A stretch of DNA of 64,000 bases from Cliona cf. orientalis. Its lineage: Eukaryota > Porifera > Demospongiae > Clionaida > Clionaidae. Below, one piece after another: positions 1 through 14,978 of this stretch. The notes under the pieces were generated by a model. The model did not search any database, was not told where the DNA came from, and saw nothing but the letters and a program-made list of their open reading frames with translations. Position 1 is the first letter of the stretch. Each line of letters starts with the position of its first letter. A program made the translations under genes and the position numbers. The DNA is taken from NCBI GenBank assembly GCA_963930775.1, contig OZ005698.1, positions 7,260,501 through 7,324,500 of the forward strand, written 5' to 3'.

Positions 1-249
1 TTTTGAGGTATGTAGTATTAATAGTTCAATTTCTAGTCATAACAGGCCCAGGTCCCACGCACACAGTGGTGGTACATTACTTCCTATGGAGGGAAGCTAC
101 ACGTATGTAGAGAACAAGGAAACTTAACCCCAGCCCCAGGGAATTATAACCACACAATTATAATAAAATTAATAACAAAACAAAACTAAAATGGATGATT
201 GAACCCCGAAATCGTCAAACTCACCTTCACTGCTGCAGCTCATAATACA

Positions 250-2027
<1,778 letters not shown>

Positions 2028-2132
2028 CAACAAAATAGTTATCTGACAGTAATTGGGGTGCATTGGGTGCATTTAACCATGCATCTCATGCACCCCAATT
2101 ACTGTCAGATAACTATTATTAATTTTGTTGGC
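2028..2132. repeat. Foldback (hairpin) element
   Basis: Near-perfect inverted repeat. The left arm starts CAACAAAATAGTTATCTGAC and its reverse complement ends the element, with about 25 bases between the arms. Related unpaired sequence (TAGCAACTAAAG and TAGCAACCAAAG, each near a GGCAAATTGCC-like motif) lies on both sides, so the hairpin may be the core of a larger non-autonomous element. Confidence 0.8.
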
Positions 2133-5100
2133 CATCGTCTAGCAACCAAAGGCAAATTGCCGGATAGGTAGAGTAGATCTAGAGCTTGAGGAATGCATAC
2201 ATATACACATACACAAACCACAATATTACCACATTTACCACGTACAATGATTAAGTGTAGTTTTGGTGTGCCTATATACGTGCATCTGTAATGGAATTAT
2301 TATCATACTTGACCAATAAACAGTGGGTTTGCAAACTTTAATTACCAAGGGACAATAATATCAGTCCATTGTGAATTACTATGAATTGGAAATATGCACA
2401 TAGAACAGCTAGTAGCTAGCACAATAAGATCGTAATCATTGTACAACTGTATGTATGTATGTACACATGGGAATTAACTCCGCTTGGAAATTCCATCACA
2501 GATCAGCTGTCGTTATTTCCATGGGGGGGGGGGGGGGGACAAAGGTCACAGATACCAATTTCAATGGAATGCCTATCAATTAATTAAGTAATTAACAACC
2601 CAACAACGTAAGAAAGAGAAAGAAAGGAGTAGCTATTAAGAATAATACTACGTATATACGTAGCTATCAAAGATGTTAGAGTATTAAGCAGCGACCTCCC
2701 TCCAGCCACTGCAGCCACTGAATTCAGCCCCGGCCGGCCGCACATGACCACAATAGACGGCTATGCAGGTTCCAGTGACATCATTCTCAGTCAATGCTAT
2801 CAGCACATACAATGTATATAAGAAACAAACAAAGATTCTCTGACCTTCCTTAGGATTCTTAGTTCAAATTAATTTTGTGGATGCCATAAATTTGTAAACT
2901 ATTGATACCAAAAGTCACAATGTCAGATTACCCTATGACTGTCTTGTGTACACTCTAACTTTTACATGTAAGTTGCTAATTAGTAAGTTATGATAAGCAG
3001 AACTGTTAGTACATGCAATATGACATGGCTATCTGTCCAAGAGATTCCAGCTAGTGTAACTGACACCATAACAGATACCTACCAAGTGCCCAGCATGTGC
3101 TACAAATTTCTACTGTCATGGTTACGTTGTGTAATCTACACTAAATTAATCAAGCACCAGCCATGGAAGCATAAGCAAAGAATCTGATGCTTCTGTCAAA
3201 AGCTAGCTAGGCTAAGCATGTGATTTTAAGCATGACATTGTACGTACATGCATCAATTATTCTGAGCAAAGCAATAACAATCTCAGTAAGTTATCATCAA
3301 TTATAAATCCCAAACCGTAAGGAGCAACCATCCCCGGGCTATTGTCTGGTCTAATCCTAGCAAAAGACAGCTCGAGCCAGAACTGGGGGTGGTAGTTTAA
3401 AACCCTCATATTCATTACTTAATTCTCACTCCTACCCCCTCTTTAGTGCACTATACGTACATGTACATGTACATGTACATGTAGTACATATATTGATCAC
3501 AATACATCATTTATAATTTATATGTACGAAAAAAAGCAGCAAACAATCCCACCCCCCTCATCATATCCCGCCTATCCAGCACTCTAGCTGCCAACAGTCT
3601 ATTTCACTCCTACACTTCCTCGTTCGATCCCTCCCTTACATGGCAAAATACTGTGAAATTCACACCAATCAGCCGATCACTGCAGCTGTGCATGTATGTA
3701 GGGGATCATGCGATCAGGTGAGCACTGCAGCAGGAGATCAAGCAAAACACATTAATTTTATGTAGTGCGTACAATCATGCATGTGACTGTGTGGTATTGT
3801 ATAAATGTGTGAATTACATTTGTAAGCAACGTGTACGTACTACTCAACAGGTAGTTCGTATAATATACACACACACAAACCTCCCTATATGCTATAGAAT
3901 TATTGATTACATAAATGTACGTCAATACATACACGCGTCAAAATTTATAATAATATTATATATGTATGCACATATGAATTAAGTTATAATTACTTTTATT
4001 TCAACAGTACAAAGCTCCCTCCTCACACTAATCTGATTAAAAGTAAGACGAGGACTAAAATCATAACATATCAGTGGCTATAGGATTACAGAATTCTACA
4101 CTGCGTGCATAATATGCAATATCTAGTATCTACCTCTCATGGGTATTTCAGAGCAATTAGCACTTAGTCTAGCAGTGTTTCAAAATACAGTCATAAAACC
4201 AAGTAGCTAGTCTAAGAGTAAGCTGAGGATCGAACCACAATTACCATGGGGGGGGGGGGGGGGGGGGTGATATGAGCAATGTGTTGGGAACTAAAACAAA
4301 GAATAAAACTAATGGACCACTTAAGCCCATGTAGCTGCCAGCTAGACCGACCATCCCATCTCCTCATGCACAAGCATGATACTGTTGATGCTTGGTGTAA
4401 CACTACCTGGATAAAATAATGTAAATATCTTGCAACTATGTTGGCCACCTGGGTAGCTATATAGTTTAACTAGATATGCTAACTCCCCATCCTGTAGCAA
4501 ATGACCCAGGGAGAGGGACTGATGCAACTATATACACACATGCATATTAAATTGCAAGCATACATGTACATACAGGTCTCCTACCCAACCTACGTAGCTA
4601 GGTACGCATCTTTAAATTGCGCTAATTGATATAATACTCTTATCCTATTTCACCAGACAATGGTGCATGTAGCCGTTAAAAGGATAGCTATCATAGGTCT
4701 CAGGGGGGATTGTTCACCTCAAGTGTACTGTTATCTTTCCGGTTAACCAAAGAAGGCTACTATAATGGCAGCTGACAAAGCATACATGTAATTACCGTAA
4801 GGGGTGCATGGCCGCGGGTGAGTGGGCGATGCTTGGAGTGACAATGGATCGATCACTTAATAGCTTAAAATAACCATCCCATCCATCCAATCTCTGTTTG
4901 CATAATAACAACTGCATGACCAATAATTGATCCACTACTGGTAACAAGAGTAAGCTAACTTAGTATGTGTAAATCAACTGCATTAACTACATGTGCACAT
5001 GTACATAATTATGTAGCTAGGCCACCTGGGAAGTTAAATTGGATACACTGACTCCCATCTTTTACAAAATGCTTTTTTGGGGGGAGAGGGGGGAGGGCTG

Positions 5101-5210
5101 AATATTATAATTATCATTACCAATTTTTACATCAAAAAACTAAATTTGATATGCTAACTCCCGTACTTATATACAAGCTAAGCAAATACCCTGGAGATCT
5201 CTACTTACGT
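2133..5210. other. Gene-free spacer with simple repeats
   Basis: No supported gene. It contains a G homopolymer tract near 2523-2539, alternating CATGTA near 3455-3483, and a second G tract near 4249-4267. The phrase GATATGCTAACTCCC recurs near 4474, 5150 and 5263, which suggests decayed local repeats running into the 2.2 kb duplication. Confidence 0.5.
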
Positions 5211-7411
5211 AAGCAATCTCACAAATACAATAGTATATATGCAGCTGCGGTACTAACAACTTGATATGCTAACTCCCCATCCAACACAGGATGATCGATA
5301 TTACCAAACCTTACATAATAATAAGCACCTATCTCAAATGCAAATACATGCACATACATACAATGCTTCAGTAGCTTGCCACACACACAAACATACAGAA
5401 AACATGTTTGTGAACAGGAATGGATTATGGGATATGATCAAGTCCCTAGCCAGCTACACCAAACTAGATGGCTTTGTATGTACGCATCAATCCACTGAGC
5501 ATGAGAACTGCATGTATAGCATGTCATTATGTAACAAAGTAAGCTACGTATTAGCTAGTTGTAAAATTATATAATAATTTCTAAGGTCAATACACGCTGA
5601 TCTGCAATGTAATATCCAAGCCGAGTCAACTCGCAGGTGTATGTACGACGTACATGTCATATTCTAGCAGTAACTTGATTTCTGTCCCTTTCTGATGCCT
5701 ATGAAAATAAATCCTGCTATCATGCAATCACTAAATGAATGTCATCACTCCCCAAGCTTTTTCTTCAACTTCTGAGCTATGCTTGGCTTCCAGCTTAGCT
5801 AACTAATAGCCTCTGGCATTTAGTGTAGCAAAAAGCTATGTACATGTAGGTGGTCTGGTGTTAGCTGGAAAGATAACTTCAAACCATCTCCTTTCTGCCA
5901 TGAAATCTGGAATGCGTTTGGGGGGGGAGGGGGATCATGTGGGTGGAATTATATGCTCTTTTTAGTCTAAGACCACCAACTGAAAGTAATAATTATACTA
6001 TACACACCAACTGGCATTCCTTATCAAGCTAGCTCTACACCTCTCAGTTCAGATACAAACGTATGTCATCCCTTATCAAGCTACGTAGCTCTATAGCTCT
6101 CAGTTCAGATATGACACTGGATGACTCATGCATAAGCAAACCATATATACATGTAGCTATGGATATGATAACAGTAGTGCCACCCCCTTACACATGCAGG
6201 GGGTTCGCTTAGTCTAGCCAAATTACGTAGCTATCAATTTTTGCTACGTACCGCATCCTTCACTTTGGCTACTAGTCCCTGGACTGAGTAATATTTTTGT
6301 ACCACTGTTCAAAGCTGTTGAGATCACCACTGATCAGTAAAAAAAAAAGGTGGCTACAAAACTCTTTGAGCTTTGGATACCACCTGCTTAAACCAATGTA
6401 CATAGCTAATTAAATAAAGACAACTAGTTTTCATAGGTACGTACATACACGTATGATATCAAGAGTACTGACGATATCTACAGCAGGCAGTCCTATAGTT
6501 ATGCCAGTCATTCAAAGCTACATCACATGTATACATACTCAGTTCCTTGTAGAGCTTCAAGGGGGGAAATCCCTTCAGAACCAAAACAGAAACCTACACA
6601 GTGTCGTCACCAGCCGTGGGCAACGTACGTCATCATGTTGACAGCTAGTGTGGTTAAATTAACATACCAAATACACCAGCATGATATAATATATATTATA
6701 GTAAATAGTTGTGATGTAAATTGATGTCACAACAACAAACCATTCACACGTACGGTATGTTTACATCGTACGATTCATGACTCAGAAAAGGACACTATGA
6801 TTTCACCAGCTATACCCACATGTACATGTATATGCACATGTACATGCACTGTACATGCATAGTAGTACATATGTGACAAGAACTGTACAGCTAAAAAGGT
6901 GTAATGCAAACGCCAGCTGTGAATTTGCACCTTACATGGAGAAAGCTAAGTGTTTTGGCATTGAAAGTTGCCTGTTAATGTTCATCTAACTTCCACGTTT
7001 ACTAACGTGCATCCACAATTAAGCACACAACTTATAACAACTACATAATATTATTATATTATATGATCACAATCTCTGATCATGCACTGTGTGTACAACA
7101 CATGTAGATTTGTCATCACTGCACTTCCAGTGTACTTTATACTATACATGTAGTAGCTCAATAAACAAAAAACAGTTTGTGACGTATAAATCAGTGTTTT
7201 TACATCATACTGTCAAAAATTAAAGCTACATTAGAGGGACTTGACAATTACATAATTCCACAAATACACAAATAAAATCATATGGAGAAGAGTTGCTGTA
7301 TAGAGTGGGGAAGCTAGTATACATACATGTACATACATGTACATGTAGGACTAGTAATCTTCAGGAGGAGGGAATCTTGGAGACATGTTCCAGTACCTTG
7401 ACTAGCACTAT
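5211..7411 (+). repeat. 2.2 kb duplicated segment, copy 1
   Basis: Nearly collinear with 17475-19655 over its full length. Examples of shared text are GCAGCTGCGGTACTAACAAC near the left end and GTTCCAGTACCTTGACTAGC at the right end. Differences are scattered substitutions and small indels. No ORF is conserved between copies and no terminal inverted repeats are evident, so it is either a segmental duplication or a long non-coding transposable element. The right boundary is abrupt, after GCACTAT. Confidence 0.9.
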
Positions 7412-8237
7412 TGTATATATGCATGTGCATTAAATTCAGGGAGGGAAATTCACCTCATGGGCAGGAAGTCTCTCTGCTCCCCACACTCTAAATATACACA
7501 ATCCCTGATAGAGGTGAGCTAAGTTATTTAGAGTTTTACAACTGTCGCTATAGTAGTACAGCTACGTATTTGCCTTGGAGTTCTCATAATTATACCATGG
7601 ATCCTATAGGCCAAAATTTACAAGTAACTAAGTAAAACCTACAAGTAACTAACTTAAGCTACTTAGTTACCTCCTATTGACCAATCAGATTACAGGAAAG
7701 TGGCAGTTAAATTATATTAATTAACTGTGACCAATTGGGCTATTATAGTTGAGTTCAAACAATCCCATGTAGAGATTGACCACTATTCTGATTCAACAAT
7801 ATTACATTGATTCACACCTGCTCTAACTCATCACGTACGTGGCAAAAAAATTATACGCCATCACACAACTATTACCAGATCCAGACATTAGATGCATACG
7901 TAGAATAATAATATGACATGTGTTTAGTCTAATAATTCATCCACACTGAAAGGTGGGTCTATTTACTAAGTAGGTTACCAAGCAACACAATCGGAACTAT
8001 GGCATGTCATCCTGCATCATAATGATATTATATTATAGTATTATACCTCCTGACGTGATTTCCTAGAAAGAGGAAAACTCAGGTATGTGATAAATAAACA
8101 TTGTGGCCATGGAAGGGAATTCCCCACCACACACCTACATGCATGCACATGCATGCACAGATACATGCAAGCATGACATTGCACATTCATCATTGGTAAG
8201 TCCAGATATGCATAATATTATAGTGTCTCAATGTATA

Positions 8238-8341
8238 GAGGTTGTATGTTGAATTTGGGTAAAATAGCATTGTGAAATAGTTACTGATGAACCAAATGCC
8301 TATCTCAGAGTGCTTGTTACCCAAATTAAACATACAACCTC
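8238..8341. repeat. Foldback element
   Basis: The arms GAGGTTGTATGTTGAATTTG and its inverted counterpart (8314-8341) enclose about 50 bases. There is no coding content. Confidence 0.75.
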
Positions 8342-8710
8342 ACTGGCTAATAGCACATGTATATATACCAATCACAAGTATAATAATATCATGACTTAGC
8401 CTTGTATCCTAGGTAACAGCCATGGTATAACTCTCATATACCCCAGCCCTCAGGCATTATAACTCCCTACCCCTGACAATAGTCCAATAACACAGTTGCA
8501 CTGGCATACCAAGTTTGTGTTGTAGCTACTAGCTTTTCACTAGCTATAGCCAGTAGCTCCCACACATAATACAATCACTAGGAGGGTTCCAGCTTGATAG
8601 ACTAGTCATTATGATAGAATCTAGCTACCTACTACTCCAACTCAAATACGAAAAAGTAAACAGTCACTGTCTGCTGATTACACTAACCAATCATGGTCAA
8701 GATATTAAAC

Positions 8711-8826
8711 AGATAAACTATGTTTGCCCAGGATACACCGTTCATATACCACCTTCGCTCTCGGGCTACGCCCTCGAGCTCAGGGTGGTATATGAACGGT
8801 ATATCCTGGGCAACCACAGTTTATCT
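8711..8826. repeat. Foldback element
   Basis: About 45-bp inverted arms, starting AGATAAACTATGTTTGCCCA and ending in the near reverse complement, flank a short GC-rich loop. It would form a very stable hairpin and is typical of a small non-autonomous DNA transposon. Confidence 0.8.
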
Positions 8827-8970
8827 ATTACTAATATTATTACGAAATAGGCACCTGAGTTTGAAATACCATGGAATACCTATCTGACTTTGTGTGTATA
8901 CGATTAAAAATACTATATTATGGGACCATACATGTACTGATTATCCAGATTCAGACTTGACAGAGAGTTA

Positions 8971-9197
8971 CTGTATAGCCGGAAAATTTGGTGGGAAATT
9001 AAATTTGGCGGTTTGGCGGTCAAAATTACAATTGACCGTCAAATTAAAATCCACCAAAATTTCCTACTCGCATATATATATATACGTATGGCGATCCCAT
9101 ACCGAACCGCCAAATTTAAATCCGCCAATGTTCTTCCAATAGCGATTTTGGGCTCAACCGCCAAATTTAATTCCCGCCAATATTTCCGGCTATACGG
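8971..9197. mobile_element. TA-flanked MITE, family A, copy 1
   Basis: Terminal inverted repeats begin CTGTATAGCCGGAAAATTTG and end in the inverse (...CCGGCTATACGG). Each side is flanked by TA, the target duplication typical of Tc1/mariner-type elements. The interior is rich in TTTGGCGG and CCGCCAAA. Two more copies lie at 29231-29440 and 60277-60497. The apparent peptides here are artefacts of the repeat. Confidence 0.85.
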
Positions 9198-9309
9198 TAC
9201 CTTATATAACATCATACAATAAGGTTTTGATTTTGGTTTAATCACAGAGGTCAGCCCCATACCAGTACACTGTTCTAGCATGCAATTCGCAATTAAAAAA
9301 ATTGCACAC

Positions 9310-9444
9310 CTTAATACTTTCCAGGAGATATTGCTGGTAAAGATCGTCACACGTTTCTGAGAGGCTAATTTTGGTAATGGTCGACAAACATGATGTAGTG
9401 ACCTTTTCATCGTTAATGGCGGTCGCAGAGCCCACCGCTACCAC
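9310..9444 (-). CDS. Orphan internal coding exon, 45 codons
   Basis: An open 135-bp minus-strand block lies between a good acceptor (pyrimidine-rich TTTTTCCCCTCATTCAG) and a consensus-like donor (AAG|GTGTGC). Its length is a multiple of three. It encodes a peptide starting VVAVGSATAINDEK and ending QQYLLESIK. I do not recognise the family. No partner exons were found nearby, so it is either one exon of a long-intron gene or a relic. Neighbouring sequence is repeat-derived on both sides. Confidence 0.4.
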
Positions 9445-9597
9445 CTGAATGAGGGGAAAAACAATGTATGTTATCATAAATTCCTACATAATTTGATGGT
9501 ACAACTTTCTTTGGCCAAGAGTATAACATGGTATATAAAATTGAAATATTTACCGATAATTATTTTATACATCAATCAGCATACCAATATTGAAGTC

Positions 9598-10792
9598 AAA
9601 TGTCAGATCTGGCGTGGCGTGGCACCAGCTGCCATGGCGAAGTCAGTGGATCATGTAAAGCTAGCTAACTCGCTCAGGCTTAACTCTGCCGACCCCGTAC
9701 CGATCGATTTTCGTGACGTGACGTGACGGCCAGCTGCTATTAATTTTGTTTTGCGCATGCGTATCCACGAGGGAAGTGCAACTTTTCACTCAGGCTTGTT
9801 TGTATACTTTTTGATCCCACCGTTCCCACTTCTGCCATGCCAGTTTGCATTAAGCTGAGAGCTCAGGTAGCTACTTTATGTGAACCTTGAACCGATGACG
9901 ACTGTGTTAATTAATGATTGTCTGTAAAGTTAGTGAATACATCGATGGTGACAAATTACTAGAAAGTTTCCAACATGATAATTTTATGATCTTAACATCA
10001 TGGCATATACTAAACACATTTTGCCAGAAAGGCTACTAATTGCTCTCTATGATATTATGAGTGCCAATATGCACGTTGACCAAGTTTTACAGGCAGCCTG
10101 GCTGGCCATTTAGAACAAATTACCAGTGATTTTCTGCATCCCATCCAAAGTTTGAGGTTAAAGCAGGTGATACACTGACGTGGTTAAAATTTGGCCCAAA
10201 CTTTATGAGGGCATATTCAAATAATATTACTATTGAAAGGTGTTTTGAAGCAATAGTTCAATGAGATTCTCAGATAGTGCTTATGTAGGAACTGGCTGAT
10301 CATGAAGCTAACATAATAATTATCTTTTTAAACATTCATTAAGTTATGCAGCTCACAAAAAGATTTCGATTTCAGCAATAATATTTTAGTGTTCTCCCCA
10401 AGTTAAAATCTTAGAGCACTGTATTGTAATATTGTATGTGATATCTCGCCAAGAAATTTACATAGATATTGATCAGGATTTTTTGTTTATTTTGTGGGGG
10501 ATACTATTTCTATATACCTATGTGTGTGCCAAGAGTACTCCTGGAGTCTTGTCTGCTGTAGAGCAACCCTTGATCTTATGTGCACAATAATCTCTACTCT
10601 ATTGAACAGGACCACAAAATACCACGTCTGGTTCAGAAGCTAGGATGTGGTTTTGCTACATATTCATTGCCATGTAGTGACAGATGCCTGTTGCCATGAA
10701 CTAATAGCTATAGGATGGAGAATGACGACCACAAAAGCAGAATTTGTATAGAATTAGATTACAAAAAGAAATCCATACATAATGGTTAGATA
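9598..10792 (+). repeat. Second duplicated segment, copy 1
   Basis: Collinear with 61748-64000, where the other copy is split by about 1 kb of extra sequence. Shared text begins TGTCAGATCTGGCGTGGCGT and ends AAATCCATACATAAT. The left part is promoter-like: a good-context ATG (GCCATGG at 9632) starting a 30-codon ORF, repeated GACGTGACGTGACG, and a GCGCATGCG motif at 9753. The copy-2 peptide differs in length and sequence after about seven residues, so the tiny ORF is not clearly under selection. Confidence 0.85.
9713..9761. promoter_or_regulatory. Promoter-like block (CRE-like and NRF1-like motifs)
   Basis: Contains repeated TGACGTGACG, close to a CRE half-site array, and GCGCATGCG, resembling the NRF1 palindrome. 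The duplicate at 61870-61911 has a perfect TGACGTCA followed by GCGCATGCG at the same spacing. This suggests a conserved regulatory block. Confidence 0.4.
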
Positions 10793-10803
10793 CTGCTTAG
10801 GAG

Positions 10804-10901
10804 GTTTCTACGTGATTTAGAAGACCGAAGGGCTCTGTGTAGAATCCCAAGCAAATCAAGGGTTCTACTGAGCCCTGAGATCTTCTAAATCACATAGAAA
10901 C
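10804..10901. repeat. Foldback element
   Basis: Arms GTTTCTACGTGATTTAGAAG and TCTTCTAAATCACATAGAAA pair with one mismatch. An inner AGGGCTC/GAGCCCT pair extends the stem. Confidence 0.8.
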
Positions 10902-11251
10902 TGACTAAACAGTGTCTAATAACTTTAGATCCTAGCAATAATGCCCATAAGCTTGACATATAAACTGCTGCCTATAGCAACAATCCTAACCACAGGTAAC
11001 GAGTCTATAGGGAAACTTTACAGCTGCAGGTTTATAATATATTATTATGAGCTTTTTACGGGAAATATAGATACCTATTCCTGACCAATCAGATTACAGT
11101 ATTTGTTATATGATCTAAATGTAATTACTAGCACCCATACTGGGCTATAGGTTGGTAATATTATTAGCCCATAGCAACAGGCATCTGCTGCTACATGTCA
11201 TGTACAGCCACATCCTTGTGAGCCTTTATACAGCTTTACTTCTTTAGACTA
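10902..11251. other. Spacer, nothing recognised
   Basis: AT-rich sequence between a foldback and a TA-flanked transposon. No ORF or motif is supported. Confidence 0.5.
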
Positions 11252-11944
11252 CAGTGCAACCAAGCAAGAGAGCAAAACTTTTTTTTCAGAATTTGAGCCT
11301 ATTTTGACTCATATAATAAAATCTATTATAGACAAGAGTTTGAAATTTGGTACCAATCTTCTTCAATATAAACTCTACATAGACTTTAAATTATGGGATG
11401 TAACCATGATTACTTCCATTTTTATGGCTTCATAAGATAACATGGCTCTCCAAAATATGTTAGGCACATTAAATGAGTATTGTTTTCAGTTAAGAGTGTC
11501 CGCTCTACCCAGTCATGCACATCCATATGACGTTAATTGGACATAAGTGTAGAGGCTGTACAGTGCATTGCTAACCAGATATTGTCCTAAAATCCCTTTC
11601 GGAGGGCCAAATATGTTAGGCACATTTTTTCCTATTTAGTTCTAGTTAAGAAATTCCATTTGGTGGGCTGATAACACTTGTAATAAAGTTACTAAATCCC
11701 AAATTTGAGGTCTTGACTCCTTACCACTTCCAAGATATAGCCACTCTTATCCAAAATCAGTGAAAAATCTATGAAAACTGGACTGCACATATGTGGCTTC
11801 TGTATTAGCTATATATGGGAAATTTGCAATTTTCTAAAACACATGATTGTTGTGGCCATTTTGATATCAAGTAGGTCTGTCTGTGTAGTTTTTAGCCCAA
11901 AAATATGGTTTTAAAAAGTTTTGCTCTCTTGCTTGGTTGCACTG
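11252..11944. mobile_element. TA-flanked non-autonomous transposon, family B
   Basis: A 693-bp element with inverted termini starting CAGTGCAACCAAGCAAGAGA and continuing through GCAAAACTTTTT; the right end is the inverse. TA dinucleotides flank both ends. There is no transposase ORF. Related ends (CAGTGCTACTGGGCAAGAGA) bound the larger element at 39304-40806. Confidence 0.85.
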
Positions 11945-12463
11945 TATAGCTAGCTAAGTGACAAATAATTATTGGTTGTAACACCGACAGCTGCACTACA
12001 AACCAAAATTAATGTTCACTTGCACATCCAATGACTTATAAATGATATAGTTTCATGATTATGGATTATGCTAATATCCATGCCGATAATTATGGAATAC
12101 TGTGAATAATGAATGTTCAAATCTAGTTCCTGATATTATAGTGGTTATGCGCATGTATCTAAAATAATATCTATAGCTAAGAAAGCTCTATAAGTTTCTT
12201 GATTAAGTAGTAACTCTAGATCACCACAGATCCAGCCAACATCAGTAGTTCCTCTAGGGTGAGGAGTTTGGCACAGCACCAGGGAATTTAGGTACCTACA
12301 TGTATAGTTTTCATTAAAGTATATATAGATCAAAATTATTATGTACTAAGCATTGAACATCATATCATGCTCTCCCAGTGTATATGTCAATTGTAAACTA
12401 CAATGTCATACTACCGGGCATTAACGATCAATACTGCTGCACTACTCGTAACACTATCACGCG
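11945..12463. other. Spacer downstream of the VWA7-like gene
   Basis: Low-complexity AT-rich sequence 3' of the minus-strand gene that ends at 12464. No additional gene was seen. Confidence 0.5.
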
Positions 12464-13949
12464 TTAAATCTTTACATTTGACTCTGCAGCTGGGTGCTGT
12501 TTAGCAGCTGATCGTTTGGCCCTCGCTTCAGCCTGTCTTTTGGCACGTGACTCTTGTTGGTAGATCCGCTTTATCTTGGTGATCAGTTCTGCAATCTCGG
12601 TAGCAATCTCTTCTTCATTCTCTGTCTCATAATGTGCAGACTGAAGTTCTGTATGTATGCAGATTGTGAATTAGATACTGTCAATAATATTGACCCACTA
12701 TAGAATGAACATAATAATATTATTATTTTCACCATCCTAAAAAGAAGGTATTGATGTTACTGAGAAAGTATACTGATATTATATGAACCTCTGTTGAAGG
12801 ATATCCTCACGAGAGTATCCAATGGTAAAATTAATAATTAGTTTTCTTCTTACCATCAATCCTGCCCATGTGATGCTGTAAGAGAATGTTTCTGATCTTT
12901 CCACGCAGATATGCCTGGCTATCAATAGGAATGCTATTTTCAATGGTAGCCTGGCTTTGAAAAACACCAAGATATTCTCCAAACAGTTGATCATTGTTCA
13001 CGTCTCTGCGCATGTCACTGAGCATGTCAATGGTTGCCTGTTGAGCTACTGCTATAGCTTCATCATGGAGGTAGTGGTGTGGAGATGTCCTGTAGTAAGG
13101 TCCATCCTTATTGATGCCACCTTGAGCAAATGTTTCACGCGATGAATCGATGAAGCCTCCGTGACTGCACTTTCCACTTGGCTTTACAATTACGTTTCCA
13201 TTGCTGTCTGTTTGACCTTCAGCATATCCACTTGTGATAATTCCATTTTGTATCAGTGATTTGACAATATTGTCTCTGCACTCATAGTAGTGGGTGAAGA
13301 AGCCTTTCTTCACACAATCAGTGCAAGTTTGCTGATTTGGACCAGCAGTGTGTGGTATCCTTTGATTTGGTTGGCCCAGAGCAGGATTAGGAGCTCGATT
13401 ACCATTTTCAATCCAGTTTGTGTGACTGTAAAAGTCTTGTAGAGCGTGAAACATACGTCCAGTGTCCGTCCTAGCTGCATCATAATTTCAAGCCTGTATT
13501 GAAGACACTACTGACTGACGCAATGTAACGAGGCGATCCTGTCCGCTTTCAAACGCTTCCGAATCAAAATGAGCAGCAGCTAGACCCTTTTCTTCGGAAA
13601 AATCGGTATTGGAGTTTCCATTCTGCATATCGTCCACTGCATGTTCAAAATCGTGTATCTTATCTCTGTAATTGTGGCCGTAGTAGGCAGTAATAAGGCC
13701 CTCTTCATCAAGGCTAGATAGAGCGCTAAGTCGCTGAGTGCTTCCTAGACGGTCACTGGGGTTTGGATTGTCCCTCAGAACTTCAGCAGCTACTTCAAGA
13801 TGAGCAGTCCTCGTCATGTCCTCATGAGTGATGGCATCCTCCAAGGAGAAGCTTAGAGCTTTTGTGCCCATCATTACAATGCTATTGGGAATGAATCCTT
13901 CTGCAGGACCAAGGATTGCTATGAGCAGTGCCACGAAGACCATCTTCAT
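12464..13949 (-). CDS. VWA7/Het-C-like secreted protein with an in-frame TGA
   Basis: Two exons fit: 12854-13949 (ends GATG|GTAAGAAG, phase 1) and 12464-12648 (acceptor ...CATACAG). Together they give about 425 codons. Residues 1-18 form a signal peptide (MKMVFVALLIAILGPAEG). The family block includes ITHEDMT, ALQDFYSHTNW (about 169-179), CSHGG (about 261), GGINKD (about 277) and SPHH (about 289), matching the N-terminal region of animal VWA7 and fungal Het-C-type proteins. The last exon is a Lys/Glu-rich tail. Codon 154 is TGA (13488-13490), with perfect family similarity continuing in frame on both sides, so this looks like a single nonsense change, possibly from CGA. It may be a recent pseudogene, a read-through site or an error. 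No von Willebrand A domain is visible in what remains. Confidence 0.75.
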
Positions 13950-14978
13950 CCTGAAGGTTTCAAGGGAGTATGATACGTAGTTGCTGCAGGGTCAAGGACT
14001 GAAATTTGTTAATCTGCAGCTTGGTTTTATGCATGTCCAAATAGGAGTGGTTGTTAACTTAACCACATGATTATTATAGTAAAGGAAGTGACAACTGAAT
14101 CAGTGTGCATGCACATGTAGCGGTAGGTAGTGGTCGTCAATTGCACTCACGCATATTATGCACATGTGTAGAATGAGTGGCGCCATAAGATGTTTTGGAA
14201 TGTAGTGCAATAATTATTATACAAACTAGTGTTTGATAGCCCAGTTAGTACCGTATGTTAACCACTGGTGTAGAATCCATGTTCTAGCTATAGCTATACA
14301 TGCATTTGGCAGCATGCAGTTACCATAGCAACATAATTATTTTCAAACTCAAATTGTGGGATAGTTAGAGGTGATAAGGGTCATTAGTAGGTTAATGATC
14401 AGTAGTAAAATTCACATTTCACAGTGAGCATGCTATGCACGCACATGAGTCATGCATGCATTCATTATAATATTACTATGTAGGTCCTATATTAATAATA
14501 ATATTATTATTATACACACACTTTATAGGCATATAGTTACGCACTACTGTACCGTATCAGATCTAATAATGCGCCACTAAAAAATAATTACTGGTCTTTG
14601 GTGGCGCATATTTAGTGCGCACGGAAATTAATGTTCTGGTCCAGGTGGCTGTCCCACTGACGCACTGTGTATAATGTGCATTACATCATTTGGATCTTCC
14701 CACATGTACATACTTATGACATGTATTATAATATTATTATACTATACTATATTATTATACTAGCATTATATCATTTGGATCTCCCCTACATAAGCGTACA
14801 TCCCATGTTTTAGAGGCGCGGCACGTTATTAGAGCGAAAGTATGGAAAACGTGGCTTCCAGTACTCAGTGTGGGATATTCAATACTATCATTTTTCTCTA
14901 TAACAATTCATGTACAAATAAGATGTACATAGGATGCATGAATAGCCAAAGGCTAATCCGAGCATGTACCCTAGCTAG
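13950..14978. other. Upstream region of the VWA7-like gene
   Basis: No gene supported. It contains ATAATATTATT runs near 14480-14515 and 14726-14770. TCATTTGGATCT(T/C)CCC occurs twice (near 14687 and 14769), a small local duplication. Confidence 0.4.

Larger units (their letters stand above)
7412..8970. other. Gene-free spacer with foldbacks
   Basis: No supported gene. Besides the two hairpins listed separately, there is a small imperfect palindrome near 7615-7670 built on AAGTAACTAAGT. Confidence 0.5.

Noticed and set aside
5266..5574. 102-codon plus-strand ORF
   Set aside because: Lies in the 2.2 kb duplication and is not conserved as an ORF in the other copy.
13488..13490. Selenocysteine codon
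   Set aside because: No selenoprotein family match and no recognisable SECIS element identified downstream.
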